A DNA stretch of 64,000 nt from Paludibacter sp. (GTDB taxonomy: Bacteria > Bacteroidota > Bacteroidia > Bacteroidales > Paludibacteraceae): positions 16,947 to 80,946 of the forward strand of contig JAFLKK010000006.1 in NCBI GenBank assembly GCA_019163375.1, in the 5' to 3' direction. Under the pieces are notes generated by a model that made no database searches, was not told the origin of the DNA, and saw nothing but the letters and a program-made list of their open reading frames with translations. Both the position numbers and the translations under genes were made by a program. Positions 36,693-45,954 of the stretch are shown here, piece by piece. Position 1 is the first letter of the stretch, and each line of letters starts with the position of its first letter.

Positions 36693-38252
36693 ATGGAAAA
36701 TCAACAAAAAGTAAAAAACCTTATCGATTTGCGCGTTCAGGCCAAATTGGGAGGTGGTGAAAAAAGAATTGCTTCACAACATGCCAAAGGAAAATTCACA
36801 GCTCGTGAGCGTTTGGAAATGTTGTTGGACGAAGGTAGCTTCGAAGAACTGGACATGTTTGTTACTCACCGTTGTAACAACTTCGGTCTTGAAAAAGAAA
36901 AATACCTTGGCGATGGTGTAATCACCGGTCATGGTACTATCGATGGGCGTACCGTGTATGTTTTTGCACAAGATTTTACGGTTTTCGGAGGTTCATTGTC
37001 AGAAACAATGGCACTTAAAATTTGTAAGGTAATGGATATGGCCATGAAAATGGGTTGTCCGATGATTGGTATCAACGATTCGGGTGGTGCCCGTATTCAG
37101 GAAGGTGTTACTTCATTGGCCGGTTACGCTGAAATTTTCCAACGTAACATTATGGCTTCGGGAGTTATTCCTCAAATCTCAGCTATCTTCGGACCTTGTG
37201 CCGGTGGTGCTGTGTATTCTCCTGCTCTTACTGACTTTGTATTGATGACAGAAGAAAACAGCTATATGTTCGTAACCGGACCTAAAGTTGTAAAATCGGT
37301 AACAGGTGAAGATATTTCGACAGAAGATCTAGGTGGTGCCGATGTTCACTCTCGTAAGTCGGGTGTTTCGCACTTCAAAGCTGAAAACGAAGAAGAGGGT
37401 ATGATGCTTATCCGCAAATTGCTTTCTTATTTACCTTCCAACAACCTGGAAGAAGCTCCATTGTTCGAAAATACCGATCCGATCATTCGTTTGGACGACA
37501 AATTAAATTCTATCGTTCCTGATAATCCGAACATGCCTTACGACATGAAGGATGTTATTCACGGAATTGTAGATAACGATGAATTCCTTGAAGTTCACCG
37601 TCACTATGCACGTAATATTATTGTTGGTTTTGCTCGTTTCAACGGTGCTCCTACAGGAATTGTGGCTAATCAGCCTAATTTCCTTGCCGGTGTGCTTGAC
37701 TGTGATGCTTCGCGCAAAGCAGCCCGTTTCGTTCGTTTCTGCGATGCCTTCAACATTCCTGTATTGACCTTGGTTGATGTACCTGGATTCTTACCGGGAT
37801 CTGGACAAGAATATGCAGGTATCATTTCGCATGGTGCTAAATTGATGTTTGCTTATGGCGAAGCTACTGTTCCTAAAGTAACGGTAACCATTCGTAAATC
37901 GTACGGTGGTGCTCACGACGTAATGAGTTGTAAACAACTTCGTGGTGATTTCAACTACGCATGGCCAACAGCTGAAATTGCCGTAATGGGTGCAGCAGGT
38001 GCTATCGAAGTATTAGAAGGACGCGCTATTTCAAAAATTACCGATCCGGAAGAAAAAGCAGCTTTCGTAAGTGAAAAAGTGAATGAATACAAAGAAAAAT
38101 TCGCTAATCCGTACCAAGCCGCCTCTTATGGTTATATCGATGATATTATTGAACCCCGTAATACACGTTTCCGTGTGATTCGTGCATTCCAAGCTCTTGA
38201 AACCAAGAAAGTGGTTAATCCGCCTAAGAAACACTCTAACATACCTTTATAA
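36693..38252 (+). CDS. mmdA: methylmalonyl-CoA decarboxylase/carboxyltransferase alpha subunit
   Basis: 519 residues from the ATG at 36693 ([16 protein letters not shown]); a TTG at 36633 is unlikely. Crotonase-fold carboxyltransferase with [33 protein letters not shown] and the C-terminal [21 protein letters not shown] segments. It transfers CO2 between methylmalonyl-CoA and biotin on the carrier encoded downstream. Propionyl-CoA carboxylase beta and transcarboxylase 12S subunits are the same family; no sodium-pump beta subunit is adjacent, so direction and partner are open. Confidence 0.92.
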   Translation: MENQQKVKNLIDLRVQAKLGGGEKRIASQHAKGKFTARERLEMLLDEGSFEELDMFVTHRCNNFGLEKEKYLGDGVITGHGTIDGRTVYVFAQDFTVFGGSLSETMALKICKVMDMAMKMGCPMIGINDSGGARIQEGVTSLAGYAEIFQRNIMASGVIPQISAIFGPCAGGAVYSPALTDFVLMTEENSYMFVTGPKVVKSVTGEDISTEDLGGADVHSRKSGVSHFKAENEEEGMMLIRKLLSYLPSNNLEEAPLFENTDPIIRLDDKLNSIVPDNPNMPYDMKDVIHGIVDNDEFLEVHRHYARNIIVGFARFNGAPTGIVANQPNFLAGVLDCDASRKAARFVRFCDAFNIPVLTLVDVPGFLPGSGQEYAGIISHGAKLMFAYGEATVPKVTVTIRKSYGGAHDVMSCKQLRGDFNYAWPTAEIAVMGAAGAIEVLEGRAISKITDPEEKAAFVSEKVNEYKEKFANPYQAASYGYIDDIIEPRNTRFRVIRAFQALETKKVVNPPKKHSNIPL

Positions 38253-38260
38253 TTAATCCT

Positions 38261-38485
38261 ATGATATTTGAAAAACTATTTGGAAAAAAATCCAAATCTC
38301 CTTCAACTGAAAAGGATGAAACTGAAGTGCCTAAAAATGATATAGTGGCTATAGCTATGGCTTTGCACCTTTATTACGATGAGGTTCATGATGATGAAAG
38401 TAATGTTATTACGATCAAACGTATCGAAAGACGTTATTCGCCCTGGAGTTCAAAAATTTATGGTGTAAACAATAATATCAGATAA
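38261..38485 (+). CDS. small soluble OadG/MmdC-tail-like protein
   Basis: 74 residues. The second half (VAIAMALHLYYDEVHDDES, then ITIKRIERRYSPWSSKIYG) resembles the cytosolic tail of Bacteroidota decarboxylase gamma/delta subunits, which normally follows an N-terminal membrane helix. Here there is no membrane segment, only a short Lys/Ser/Glu-rich start. It sits 8 nt after mmdA and 6 nt before the biotin carrier, so it probably holds the complex together. The relationship is judged by motif, not by search. Confidence 0.7.
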   Translation: MIFEKLFGKKSKSPSTEKDETEVPKNDIVAIAMALHLYYDEVHDDESNVITIKRIERRYSPWSSKIYGVNNNIR

Positions 38486-38491
38486 GAGAAT

Positions 38492-38935
38492 ATGAAGAAA
38501 TTCAAATTTATAATAGATGGGGCTTCATATAGTGTGAATGTCAAATCGGTAGAAGGCAATAAAGCTGAGATTGAAGTAAACGGTCAATCGTATGCAGTAG
38601 GATTGGAACAAGAGGTGAATACCTTGAAAACTCCTATTTTGGTTCGTAAGGAAGTGCAAACAAAACCGGGCGAAAACAAAATTACTGTAGCTGCTGCACC
38701 TAAATCGGCAGGAAAACCAAGTGCAAACAGTCTAAAAGCTCCACTTCCGGGAAGCATTATACGTGTGGAAGTAAAAGTTGGTGACACTGTAAAACAAGGT
38801 GACTTGCTTTTGGTAATGGAATCTATGAAAATGGAAAACAATATCCTTTCTGAAAAGAACGGTGTGGTTAGAAACATTACTGTAGCAGCGGGACAAGCCG
38901 TATTGCAAGATGACATTTTGATTGAATTCGAATAA
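38492..38935 (+). CDS. biotin carboxyl carrier subunit
   Basis: 147 residues. The biotinyl domain is at about 80-147 with ESMKMEN, so biotin is on K113; KAPLPGSIIRVEVKVGD begins the domain. The N-terminal half (KFKFIIDGASYSVNV) is the usual small subunit-binding domain, joined by a short Ala/Pro/Lys linker. It shuttles CO2 from the carboxyltransferase to its partner. Confidence 0.94.
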   Translation: MKKFKFIIDGASYSVNVKSVEGNKAEIEVNGQSYAVGLEQEVNTLKTPILVRKEVQTKPGENKITVAAAPKSAGKPSANSLKAPLPGSIIRVEVKVGDTVKQGDLLLVMESMKMENNILSEKNGVVRNITVAAGQAVLQDDILIEFE

Positions 38936-38962
38936 GAATTAATCTTTATAGATAATTAAAGA

Positions 38963-38996
38963 GAAAGCCCGACAATGAAAATTGCCGGGCTTTCTT
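38963..38996 (+). terminator. terminator of the methylmalonyl-CoA operon
   Basis: Stem GAAAGCCCGACAAT / ATTGCCGGGCTTTC with one mismatch, loop GAAA, weak T tail. Because TolC lies convergent, it may serve both strands. Confidence 0.8.
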
Positions 38997-39025
38997 ATAT
39001 CTACTTAGTACAGTAGTTGAGATAT

Positions 39026-40318
39026 TTACAAACCGGAAACCATTTGTTTGAGCTTCGTTTCTGCCAGCTTGAGAGCATAACGAAAGTTGATAAGGCGTGT
39101 AGAGGATTGAACATAGTCGTCTTGCGCACGTCGTACTTCGAGCGAAGTGGTTTGTCCGTGTTTCAGGCGATCGATGCTAATTTGCAGGTTTTCCTTGGCT
39201 AATTCATTGTTCTCTGTCTCAATTTTCAACAACTCCTGTTGATTTTCAAATTCAGTCAGGGTATTTAGTAATTGAGTGTTTACCTGTAACTTGATATTTT
39301 GTAAGTCATACTCGGCAGTCTGTGCCTGAATCCTGGCTACGTTTTCTTTTCGCTTGTTCTCACCGGCACTATAAATAGGTACTACAAGCGTCCCTCCTAT
39401 TTGAGGTCCCAATGAACTGCTGCGCAAAGTACTTCCGGCTGAATTGACTGTTTGCGAGGCGTAATATCCGGCTTTGAGACTGAAGGTAGGCAGATAGGCG
39501 GTACGACTTTCTTTCAAGGCCAGTTGCGCAATATCTATCTGTTTCTGAAAGCTAAGAATACTGGTATTCGAGCTGTTGAGTTTTTGAAATAAGTCGGCCT
39601 TATCGGGCGTGTAGTTCAGAGGAATGGAATCGGCAATGGAGAGCTGATCTTCGGCACTCTTTCCCAATAGCTGGTTGAAGTATTTCAAGCCTGCTTCAAT
39701 AGCGTATTGCTGACTGATACGACTCTCGGTAGTGAGGTTTAAATCCATCCTGGCTTGTAGCAAATCCGACTTCATCATCGAACCGGCATTGAAGCCCGCC
39801 TGCGCAATAGTTACCCTGTCGCGATTGTAATTCAGTGCTTCATTAATCGAGTTGAGCTGTTGCTTTTGCTTTACCACATCGTAATAGGCGGCAATGACTT
39901 CGAAAAGTGTTTGCATTACTTTGTCTTTGTACTGAATCTCGCCCAGCGCTTGTATCTCGTTCAACTTGTTTTTAGTAACAAACATCTTACCGCCATCGAA
40001 CAAGTTCCAGTTAAGTTGTGCACCTGCACTCAGTGCGGTAGTGGACACCGAATTATTGGTGTTTTCAACTCCAGAAGAAAGCTTTTGAGTGGTGTTATTC
40101 AGGCCGTAGTTGCCCGTACCGGTAATGGCTACAGTTGGTAACATGCCGGCATTTCCGGCAGTGTTATTTACTTTGGCAACATCTGCATCATTGCGCGAAA
40201 CAAGGATGTCAAAGTTATTTTTCAGGGCAATGCTAATGGCATCGTCTACCGTGATGGCTTTTTGAGCATGGACGGTAGTGCATAGGAATGCTAAGAATAT
40301 TATTGGAAGTCGCTTCAT
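39026..40318 (-). CDS. TolC-family outer-membrane efflux protein
   Basis: 430 residues with signal peptide MKRLPIIFLAFLCTTVHA. Long helical repeats with the typical TolC pattern (AISIALKNNFDILVSRNDADVAK and the AQAGFNAGSMMKSDLLQA region), then the second half repeating it. Forms the exit duct for the RND pump encoded upstream on the same strand. A 338-nt gap with palindromic elements separates it from the pump gene. Confidence 0.9.
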   Translation of the reverse strand: MKRLPIIFLAFLCTTVHAQKAITVDDAISIALKNNFDILVSRNDADVAKVNNTAGNAGMLPTVAITGTGNYGLNNTTQKLSSGVENTNNSVSTTALSAGAQLNWNLFDGGKMFVTKNKLNEIQALGEIQYKDKVMQTLFEVIAAYYDVVKQKQQLNSINEALNYNRDRVTIAQAGFNAGSMMKSDLLQARMDLNLTTESRISQQYAIEAGLKYFNQLLGKSAEDQLSIADSIPLNYTPDKADLFQKLNSSNTSILSFQKQIDIAQLALKESRTAYLPTFSLKAGYYASQTVNSAGSTLRSSSLGPQIGGTLVVPIYSAGENKRKENVARIQAQTAEYDLQNIKLQVNTQLLNTLTEFENQQELLKIETENNELAKENLQISIDRLKHGQTTSLEVRRAQDDYVQSSTRLINFRYALKLAETKLKQMVSGL

Positions 40319-40339
40319 AATCGTTTTTATTATTGGTTC

Positions 40340-40430
40340 AACCCCTTCGGGGTTCGGTGCATCGGGTTATTATCATCCCCCGGTTTCGCTTCGCTTACCG
40401 GGGGTTATTCACATTTAGCCCCTTTGGGGC
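40340..40430. repeat. three-hairpin GC-rich intergenic element
   Basis: Three adjacent hairpins: AACCCC-TTC-GGGGTT at 40340-40354, CCCCCGG/CCGGGGG at 40377-40383 and 40398-40404, and GCCCC-TTT-GGGGC at 40418-40430. The GC-rich stems stand out from AT-rich surroundings. It resembles palindromic repeat elements I recall from other Bacteroidota genomes; copy number here cannot be judged. Confidence 0.7.
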
Positions 40431-40531
40431 AAAAGATAGATTTGAGTTTTCTAAAGGTAATAGTACTAGAAGTTTCTCATATTTTATCGTTAAATCAACA
40501 TCTATATTCTGACAAATAGACAGATTCTATT

Positions 40532-40605
40532 GAGGCGGGTTTCGCGATTTCCAAATCGCGTTAATTACTATTTGACCGCGATTTGGAAATCGCGAAACCC
40601 ACCTC
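40532..40605. repeat. 24-bp nested palindrome (inverted repeat of palindromes)
   Basis: 40537-40560 and 40577-40600 are perfect inverted copies, 24 bp each, extended outward by GAGG/CCTC after one mismatch. Each arm contains its own palindrome CGCGATTT-CC-AAATCGCG (or GG in the second arm). Lies between the RND pump gene and tolC. Confidence 0.9.
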
Positions 40606-40656
40606 CACTTAGTCTAATCAATAATATAGATACGTTAGGATATTGCGAATCATCAT

Positions 40657-43600
40657 TTACCCAACTACCTTCTTTGTTTTTTTAGATAATACCATATACG
40701 TTACCGGAATGATAAATAATGTAAGTACTAATGAGAAGAGTAAACCTCCTACCACCACAATCCCGAGTGATACACGGCTGGTGGCTCCTGCACCTAAGGC
40801 TAACGCGATAGGTAATGCACCAAAGATGGTGGCCAGCGAAGTCATTAAGATGGGACGAAAACGGGCAGCCGCTGCTTCGAAAGCAGCTACTCTCCTATTC
40901 ATGCCCAGTTTACGTTTCTGGTTGGCAAATTCTACAATCAGAATACCGTTTTTGGTTACGATACCAATCAACAGAATCATCCCGATTTCGGAGAAGATAT
41001 TCAATGTTTGTCCAAATATCCACAACGAGAGCATAGCCCCCGCTATGGCCATTGGCACAGTAAGCATAATGATAAACGGATCGCGGAAACTCTCGAACTG
41101 CGCTGCCAGGATTAAATATATAAGCAACAATGCCAAAATAAGTGCAAAGGATATATTGGAATTACTCTCGGCAAAGTCGCGCGACGGTCCGGCCAGCGCG
41201 GTGGCAAACGAGGTATCCAATAACTTGGTGGATATACGCTGCATTTCCTCAATACCTTCACCCAGCGTTTTTCCTTCGGCAAGATTGGCCGAGACGGTGG
41301 CCGATTTATATCGATTAAAGTGATACAACATGGGCGGATTACTGTTTTCTTTAATGCTTACCAGATTATCCAATTGAATCATATTGCCGGTTTTGGAACG
41401 AACATATAAAGATGAAATGTCGCCCGGCGCACTTCTATCGGTACGAGCTACCTGACCAATAATGTAGTATTGCATATTGTTTTGCAGGAAATATCCATAG
41501 CGGCTACCACTGTACGCCAAATTCAGCGCATCGGACACATCCTTTTCGTTTATTCCCAGACTGGTGGCTTTTTGACGATCGACCGCTATATTCAGCTCCG
41601 GTTTGTTGAATTTCAAATCCACATCCACATTGCTAAACACCGTACTATTTCCGGCTTCCTCCAAAAATTTAGGAAGAACGGTTTTCAGTTTCTCGAAGTC
41701 GAGATTTTGTAATACAAATTGTACCGGTAAACCTCTGGAACTTGATGTGGTTATGGTTGGCTCCTGACTGGCAATGATTCGCGCATCAGGGATAGAGTCG
41801 TATCTCTTTGTCAGCTTTTGATATATCGCCTTTTGTGTCATTTTCCTTTCGTCGGGTTGCGAGAGAAAAGTGATAACAAACCCTGAGTTAGCGCTTGAGT
41901 TGAACCCACCACCAAAACGGGCAAGTGTGTACTTCGCCTGGGGCAGTTTCATACTCATATCTGCTACGCGGGTCACCACTTTATTGGTTGTGGTATATTC
42001 TGCACCCTCGGGAGTAGTGATAGAAGTACGGATATAGCTATGGTCTTCGAGAGGCGCAAGTTCCGATTTGAGTGTTGTAACCAAACTACCGATAATAACG
42101 ATACACAAACCAATGATGGAAAATGAAATCCATCGATTAAGGATAAAGAAGCTGAGGAAACGTTTATATTTTTTCTCCATTCCCAAAAAGAAAGGTTCGG
42201 AAGCTGTGTAAAACTTAGAATGGTGTGTTGCCGAACCGCCAAGAATCACATTGAGCACCGGAGTAAGTGTAAGCGATACAAGTGCAGAGATTAATACGGC
42301 ACTGGCCACCACGATACCAAACTCGCGGAACAGTCGACCTGTGAATCCTTCCAGAAAGACAACCGGGATAAACACAATAGCCAATGTAAGTGAAGTAGAG
42401 ATAACGGCAAAGAATATCTCGCGTGTACCTTCCACTGCCGCTTTCATCTTGTCCATGCCCTGCTCTATCCGTTTAAAAATATTCTCGGTAACCACAATTC
42501 CATCGTCCACCACCAAGCCTGTAGCCAGCACTATACCCAGCAGCGTAAGTACATTGATGGAATATCCGAAGATATACATGATAAAGAAGGTACCAACAAG
42601 CGAAACGGGAATATCGATAAGCGGACGTAAAGCAATGATCCAGTTACGGAAAAACAGGAAGATAATCATTACCACCAGTGAGATGGAAATCAACAAAGTA
42701 TCCAACACATCGGTAACGGATTGACGAACGAAAATAGATTTATCGCGTGCAATGTTCAGCTCCATACCTTTCGGTGCGTTGAGCTTTATCTGATCGAGGC
42801 GCTTGTAAAACTCATCGGCAATCTGAATATCGTTGGCACCCGGCAGTGGCACTAAAGCAAGCATTACGCCGGTAGTACCGTTTACCAATGCCCCCGACTC
42901 TTCGTTTTGCGCTCCGAGGATTGCCTCACCAATATCGCTGAACCGAATGATCTGATTATCGTCCTGACGAATGATGAGGTTATTGAAATCATCCTCGGTA
43001 ATAAGTCGACCACGTGTTTTCACGGTCAATTCGGTAGCATTGCCTCTGATTTTTCCACCCGGCATTTCCACATTCTCTTTGCTCAAAGCCTGCTGTACAT
43101 CCGAAGCTGTGATCTTATAAGCCGACATCTTGGTGGGATTGAGCCACAAACGCATGGCCGGCTTTTGTTGTCCGTAAATGCCTATGGAACTAACACCGGG
43201 AATGGTCTGCAATTTTTCGAGCAATACATTCTCGGCATAATCACTTAATTGAATAGCATTCATGGCACTACTCTGCACTGCCAACATAATAATGGGTTCT
43301 CCACTTGCATCGGCTTTGGTTACCGTTGGTGGTGCATCAATATCCTGCGGTAAGCTGCGCATGGCCTGCGAAGTCTTATCACGAACGTCGTTGGCAGCTT
43401 TCTCCAGGTCGGCACCCAGTTCGAACTCTACCGTAATATTACTCGACCCAATGGCCGAACGCGAAGAAAGTGATTTCACTCCTTCGATACCGTTGAGCGA
43501 TTTCTCGAGCGGCTCGGTTATCTGCGATTCTATGATTTCGGCGTTGGCACCTGTGTAGCTGGCCTGAACCGTAATAACTGGCGGATCGATGGCCGGGAAC

Positions 43601-43707
43601 AAGCGAACACCCAGGAAATTAAACCCAACCACGCCCATTAGTATGATAATCAAACTAAGTACTATGGAGCCTATGGGGCGTTTGAGGGCAATATCGGATA
43701 TACTCAT
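40657..43707 (-). CDS. RND efflux pump, AcrB/MexB-type
   Basis: 1016-residue inner-membrane proton-driven pump, full length. N-terminal MSISDIALKRPIGSIVLSLIIILMG, the conserved region VVDDGIVVTENIFKRIEQGM in the first helix bundle, and RRVAAFEAAAARFRPILMTSLATIFGALPIAL in the second are family marks. Two large periplasmic loops follow TM1 and TM7. Works with the adaptor encoded upstream and TolC downstream. Substrates unknown; drug-type RND, not heavy-metal CzcA, by its look. Confidence 0.94.
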   Translation of the reverse strand: MSISDIALKRPIGSIVLSLIIILMGVVGFNFLGVRLFPAIDPPVITVQASYTGANAEIIESQITEPLEKSLNGIEGVKSLSSRSAIGSSNITVEFELGADLEKAANDVRDKTSQAMRSLPQDIDAPPTVTKADASGEPIIMLAVQSSAMNAIQLSDYAENVLLEKLQTIPGVSSIGIYGQQKPAMRLWLNPTKMSAYKITASDVQQALSKENVEMPGGKIRGNATELTVKTRGRLITEDDFNNLIIRQDDNQIIRFSDIGEAILGAQNEESGALVNGTTGVMLALVPLPGANDIQIADEFYKRLDQIKLNAPKGMELNIARDKSIFVRQSVTDVLDTLLISISLVVMIIFLFFRNWIIALRPLIDIPVSLVGTFFIMYIFGYSINVLTLLGIVLATGLVVDDGIVVTENIFKRIEQGMDKMKAAVEGTREIFFAVISTSLTLAIVFIPVVFLEGFTGRLFREFGIVVASAVLISALVSLTLTPVLNVILGGSATHHSKFYTASEPFFLGMEKKYKRFLSFFILNRWISFSIIGLCIVIIGSLVTTLKSELAPLEDHSYIRTSITTPEGAEYTTTNKVVTRVADMSMKLPQAKYTLARFGGGFNSSANSGFVITFLSQPDERKMTQKAIYQKLTKRYDSIPDARIIASQEPTITTSSSRGLPVQFVLQNLDFEKLKTVLPKFLEEAGNSTVFSNVDVDLKFNKPELNIAVDRQKATSLGINEKDVSDALNLAYSGSRYGYFLQNNMQYYIIGQVARTDRSAPGDISSLYVRSKTGNMIQLDNLVSIKENSNPPMLYHFNRYKSATVSANLAEGKTLGEGIEEMQRISTKLLDTSFATALAGPSRDFAESNSNISFALILALLLIYLILAAQFESFRDPFIIMLTVPMAIAGAMLSLWIFGQTLNIFSEIGMILLIGIVTKNGILIVEFANQKRKLGMNRRVAAFEAAAARFRPILMTSLATIFGALPIALALGAGATSRVSLGIVVVGGLLFSLVLTLFIIPVTYMVLSKKTKKVVG

Positions 43708-43796
43708 GAGTTGATAGTTGATAGTTATTAGTTGACAGTTCTTTTATTGATAACTGATTACTGATTACTGATTACTGCTGACTGTTGACTGATTAC
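43708..43796. repeat. heptamer-period repeat filling the adaptor-pump gap
   Basis: GTTGATA, GTTGATA, GTTATTA, GTTGACA on one side and TGATAAC then GATTACT-type units (GATTACT three times in tandem, 43756-43776) on the other, all with a 7-nt period and partly inverted. It fills the intergenic space exactly; the adaptor's stop codon (43793-43795) lies inside it. Confidence 0.8.
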
Positions 43797-44854
43797 TTCT
43801 TTATTGTTGCATATTGTAGTTTTCCACCTTCTTTGAGGAACAACAGGCCGGTGGTGATAACGGTATCACCGGGTTGTAATCCGTCGGTGATTTCAATGTC
43901 CGAAGCTTTACGAATGCCGGTTTGTACGGTTATGAAATGAGCTTTGCCATGACGAGCCACAATTACACTTTTGTTTTCTTCCTCGGGTATAATGGTTTGA
44001 GTAGGAATCATCAGGGCATTTTTGTTTTCGCTCAGGCGAAGTGTTACGTTGGCAAAGGATCCCGACACCAATTCGCGGGCAGAACTGTTGACAAGTGCTC
44101 TTACTTTCAGGCTACGGGTGCCCACGTTGATGCCTTGCTCGGTAGCAATTACGGTAGCATCGTATACTTTATCGTTGTTGGACATTCTGAATTTCACTTT
44201 CATGCCTGTGCTAATCACCGAACTGTATTTTTCGGGAACGCTAAAGTCGAGTTTGATTTTGTTGGCAGTGCGAATAGTAGATAGCAGGGTGGCCGGGGTA
44301 ACGATGGCACCAATGCTTATGTTGCGCAACCCGATAACCCCATCAAATGGTGCGAGTACTTCGGTTTTACGAATCAGGGTTTTCTCTACTTCAATATCGG
44401 CTTTCAGCGAGTTCAGCAGCAAGCCCGTTTGGTCATAATCGTTCTGGCTTATACCGCTGACTTTCAACAATTCGGACTGACGGTTGTAAATCTTTTGTTG
44501 AATAGCCAGTTGGGTGGTTAGTTTGTGTAGAGATGATTGTAAATCGTCGTCGAAAAGCTTCACCAACAAGGTGCCTTTCTTTACAAATTTACCTTCGGGC
44601 AAATTGATCTTTACCACGCGGCCCGCCACTTCGTTCTTCAGTTCCACTTCTTCGAAAGCCAGCAACGATCCCGAAACAGAAATTTCATTGATCAGCAGGG
44701 TTGGTTTTACAATAATGGCATCTACTTTCTTTTCCACCTTTCCTTTGTCGCCACGTTTGTCTTTTTCATTAGACTTTGTAAAGGCGAGTTTCAGAAAGAA
44801 GGCAACTAATGCCAGCATCACTATGGCAATCCATAAGGTCGATTTCTTTTTCAT
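43793..44854 (-). CDS. RND periplasmic adaptor (HlyD/AcrA family)
   Basis: 353 residues from the ATG at 44854 (MKKKSTLWIAIVML); an ATG at 44887 would add 11 residues. An N-terminal membrane anchor, then lipoyl-half motifs GRVVKINLPEGKFVKKGTLLVKL and APFDGVIGLRNISIGAIV around a coiled-coil hairpin (about residues 95-150), then beta-barrel and membrane-proximal domains. Bridges the inner-membrane pump and TolC. First gene of the efflux operon. Confidence 0.92.
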   Translation of the reverse strand: MKKKSTLWIAIVMLALVAFFLKLAFTKSNEKDKRGDKGKVEKKVDAIIVKPTLLINEISVSGSLLAFEEVELKNEVAGRVVKINLPEGKFVKKGTLLVKLFDDDLQSSLHKLTTQLAIQQKIYNRQSELLKVSGISQNDYDQTGLLLNSLKADIEVEKTLIRKTEVLAPFDGVIGLRNISIGAIVTPATLLSTIRTANKIKLDFSVPEKYSSVISTGMKVKFRMSNNDKVYDATVIATEQGINVGTRSLKVRALVNSSARELVSGSFANVTLRLSENKNALMIPTQTIIPEEENKSVIVARHGKAHFITVQTGIRKASDIEITDGLQPGDTVITTGLLFLKEGGKLQYATIKK

Positions 44855-45062
44855 TGAACTATTTTTGAATATGTATATTTTGACCACCCCAACCCCTCCA
44901 AAGGAGGGGCTAAAGACGAAGTTAGTTTTGTCTCTTATAAACTGAGCTATGAATGGTGACTACTATTATAAAATAACGGTGCGCTGCACTTATTTATGCT
45001 GCTCACCGATTACTGATAACTGCTATAGACGCTTTTATAGGCAAAAGGTTTAATGAGAACGA

Positions 45063-45070
45063 CAAATTTA
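45063..45070 (-). promoter_or_regulatory. -7 box (TAAATTTG) of the efflux operon
   Basis: Minus-strand TAAATTTG, exact TAnnTTTG, about 210 nt upstream of the adaptor start; no clear -33 element. The leader holds a CCCCTCC/GGAGGGG hairpin near 44890-44910. The 21-bp array begins roughly 90 nt further upstream. Confidence 0.4.
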
Positions 45071-45161
45071 GCTATAAAATTTAAAGATATTGATTTAAAC
45101 CTTTTTTTTTAGTTGAAAATTAATACGGGGAGACAACAATTATCGTATATTTTTATTTACA

Positions 45162-45665
45162 ATATCGCATTGTGCAGTAGCTATATCGCACCATGCAGTA
45201 ACTATATCGCATCATGCAGTATCTATATTGCATCATGCAGTATCTATATTGCACTATGCAGCAACTATATCGCATCATGCAGTATCTATATCGCACTATG
45301 CAGCAACTATATCGCACAAAGCAGTATCAATATCGCACTATGCAGCAACTATATCGCACTATGCAGTATCAATATCGCACCAATACCATCTTATATCGCA
45401 TGACCGCCATCCAATATCGCACGGATACCATTCCATATCGCATGACAACCAAACAACATCGCATCACATCCATCTCATATCGCATCACAACCAAACAATA
45501 TCGCACCACATCCATCTCATATCGCATGACAACCATCCAACATCGCATCACATCCATCTCATATCGCATGACAACCAAGCAATATCGCACCACATCCAAA
45601 CCGTATCGCATGACATCCAAACCATATCGCATGACAACCATCCAACATCGCAACAATCCCCAATC
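45162..45665. repeat. 24-copy 21-bp tandem array with fixed ATATCGCA core
   Basis: Twenty-four consecutive units of exactly 21 bp with no insertion or deletion. Each begins ATATCGCA (variants ATATTGCA, ACATCGCA, GTATCGCA). The other 13 bases fall in two blocks: units 1-10 end in forms like CTATGCAGCAACT, units 11-24 in forms like TGACAACCATCCA or CCACATCCATCTC. Inside each block two unit types tend to alternate, giving a 42-bp higher-order period. All three plus-strand frames are open through most of it, which follows from the 21-nt period and does not show coding. No spacers, so not CRISPR. Confidence 0.95.
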
Positions 45666-45811
45666 CCACGCACGATATGCCAGCATTGGTTATGGGGTTG
45701 AAAACCGGTAACAACTTAGATTTCTCAACCTAATTTATAGCAAATAATAAGTTCGACAAACAATCTGAATTAATTTAAAAAAAACATATCGTTAATATAG
45801 AATAATATTTT

Positions 45812-45819
45812 TATCTTTG
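45812..45819 (+). promoter_or_regulatory. -7 box (TATCTTTG)
   Basis: Exact TAnnTTTG match 136 nt before the orphan gene at 45955. The leader would contain the 17-bp segment that is repeated after the gene. Confidence 0.4.
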
Positions 45820-45870
45820 GAGTCGAAAATTAAGAAACTATTATTTAAGCAGGACATATAGCTGGGCAGT

Positions 45871-45887
45871 CAGCGAATGCTCCCTCC
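45871..45887 (+). repeat. 17-bp flank repeat, copy 1
   Basis: CAGCGAATGCTCCCTCC, identical to 46716-46732 on the other side of the orphan gene. Confidence 0.8.
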
Positions 45888-45954
45888 TATGCGCTGTTGT
45901 AAGATATACGTATAGATTTTGGGGTTAGGTGGCAGCTTAAAAAAGAAAGATACA

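Noticed and set aside
40643..41323. Long open frame of 226 codons antisense to the RND pump gene
   Set aside because: It lies wholly opposite a well-defined pump gene; serine/threonine-rich low-complexity translation is typical of an antisense shadow.
45162..45665. CRISPR array
   Set aside because: Units are contiguous with no unique spacers, repeats are only 21 bp and not constant, and no cas gene is nearby.
45113..45711. Open frames through the 21-bp array as a heptapeptide-repeat protein (YRTMQQL-type, SHYAATI-type or ALCSNYI-type)
   Set aside because: All three plus-strand frames are open because a 21-nt unit without stops stays open in every frame. The starts are a TTG or ATG codons inside repeats, and there is no flanking domain or signal peptide, so coding is not supported.
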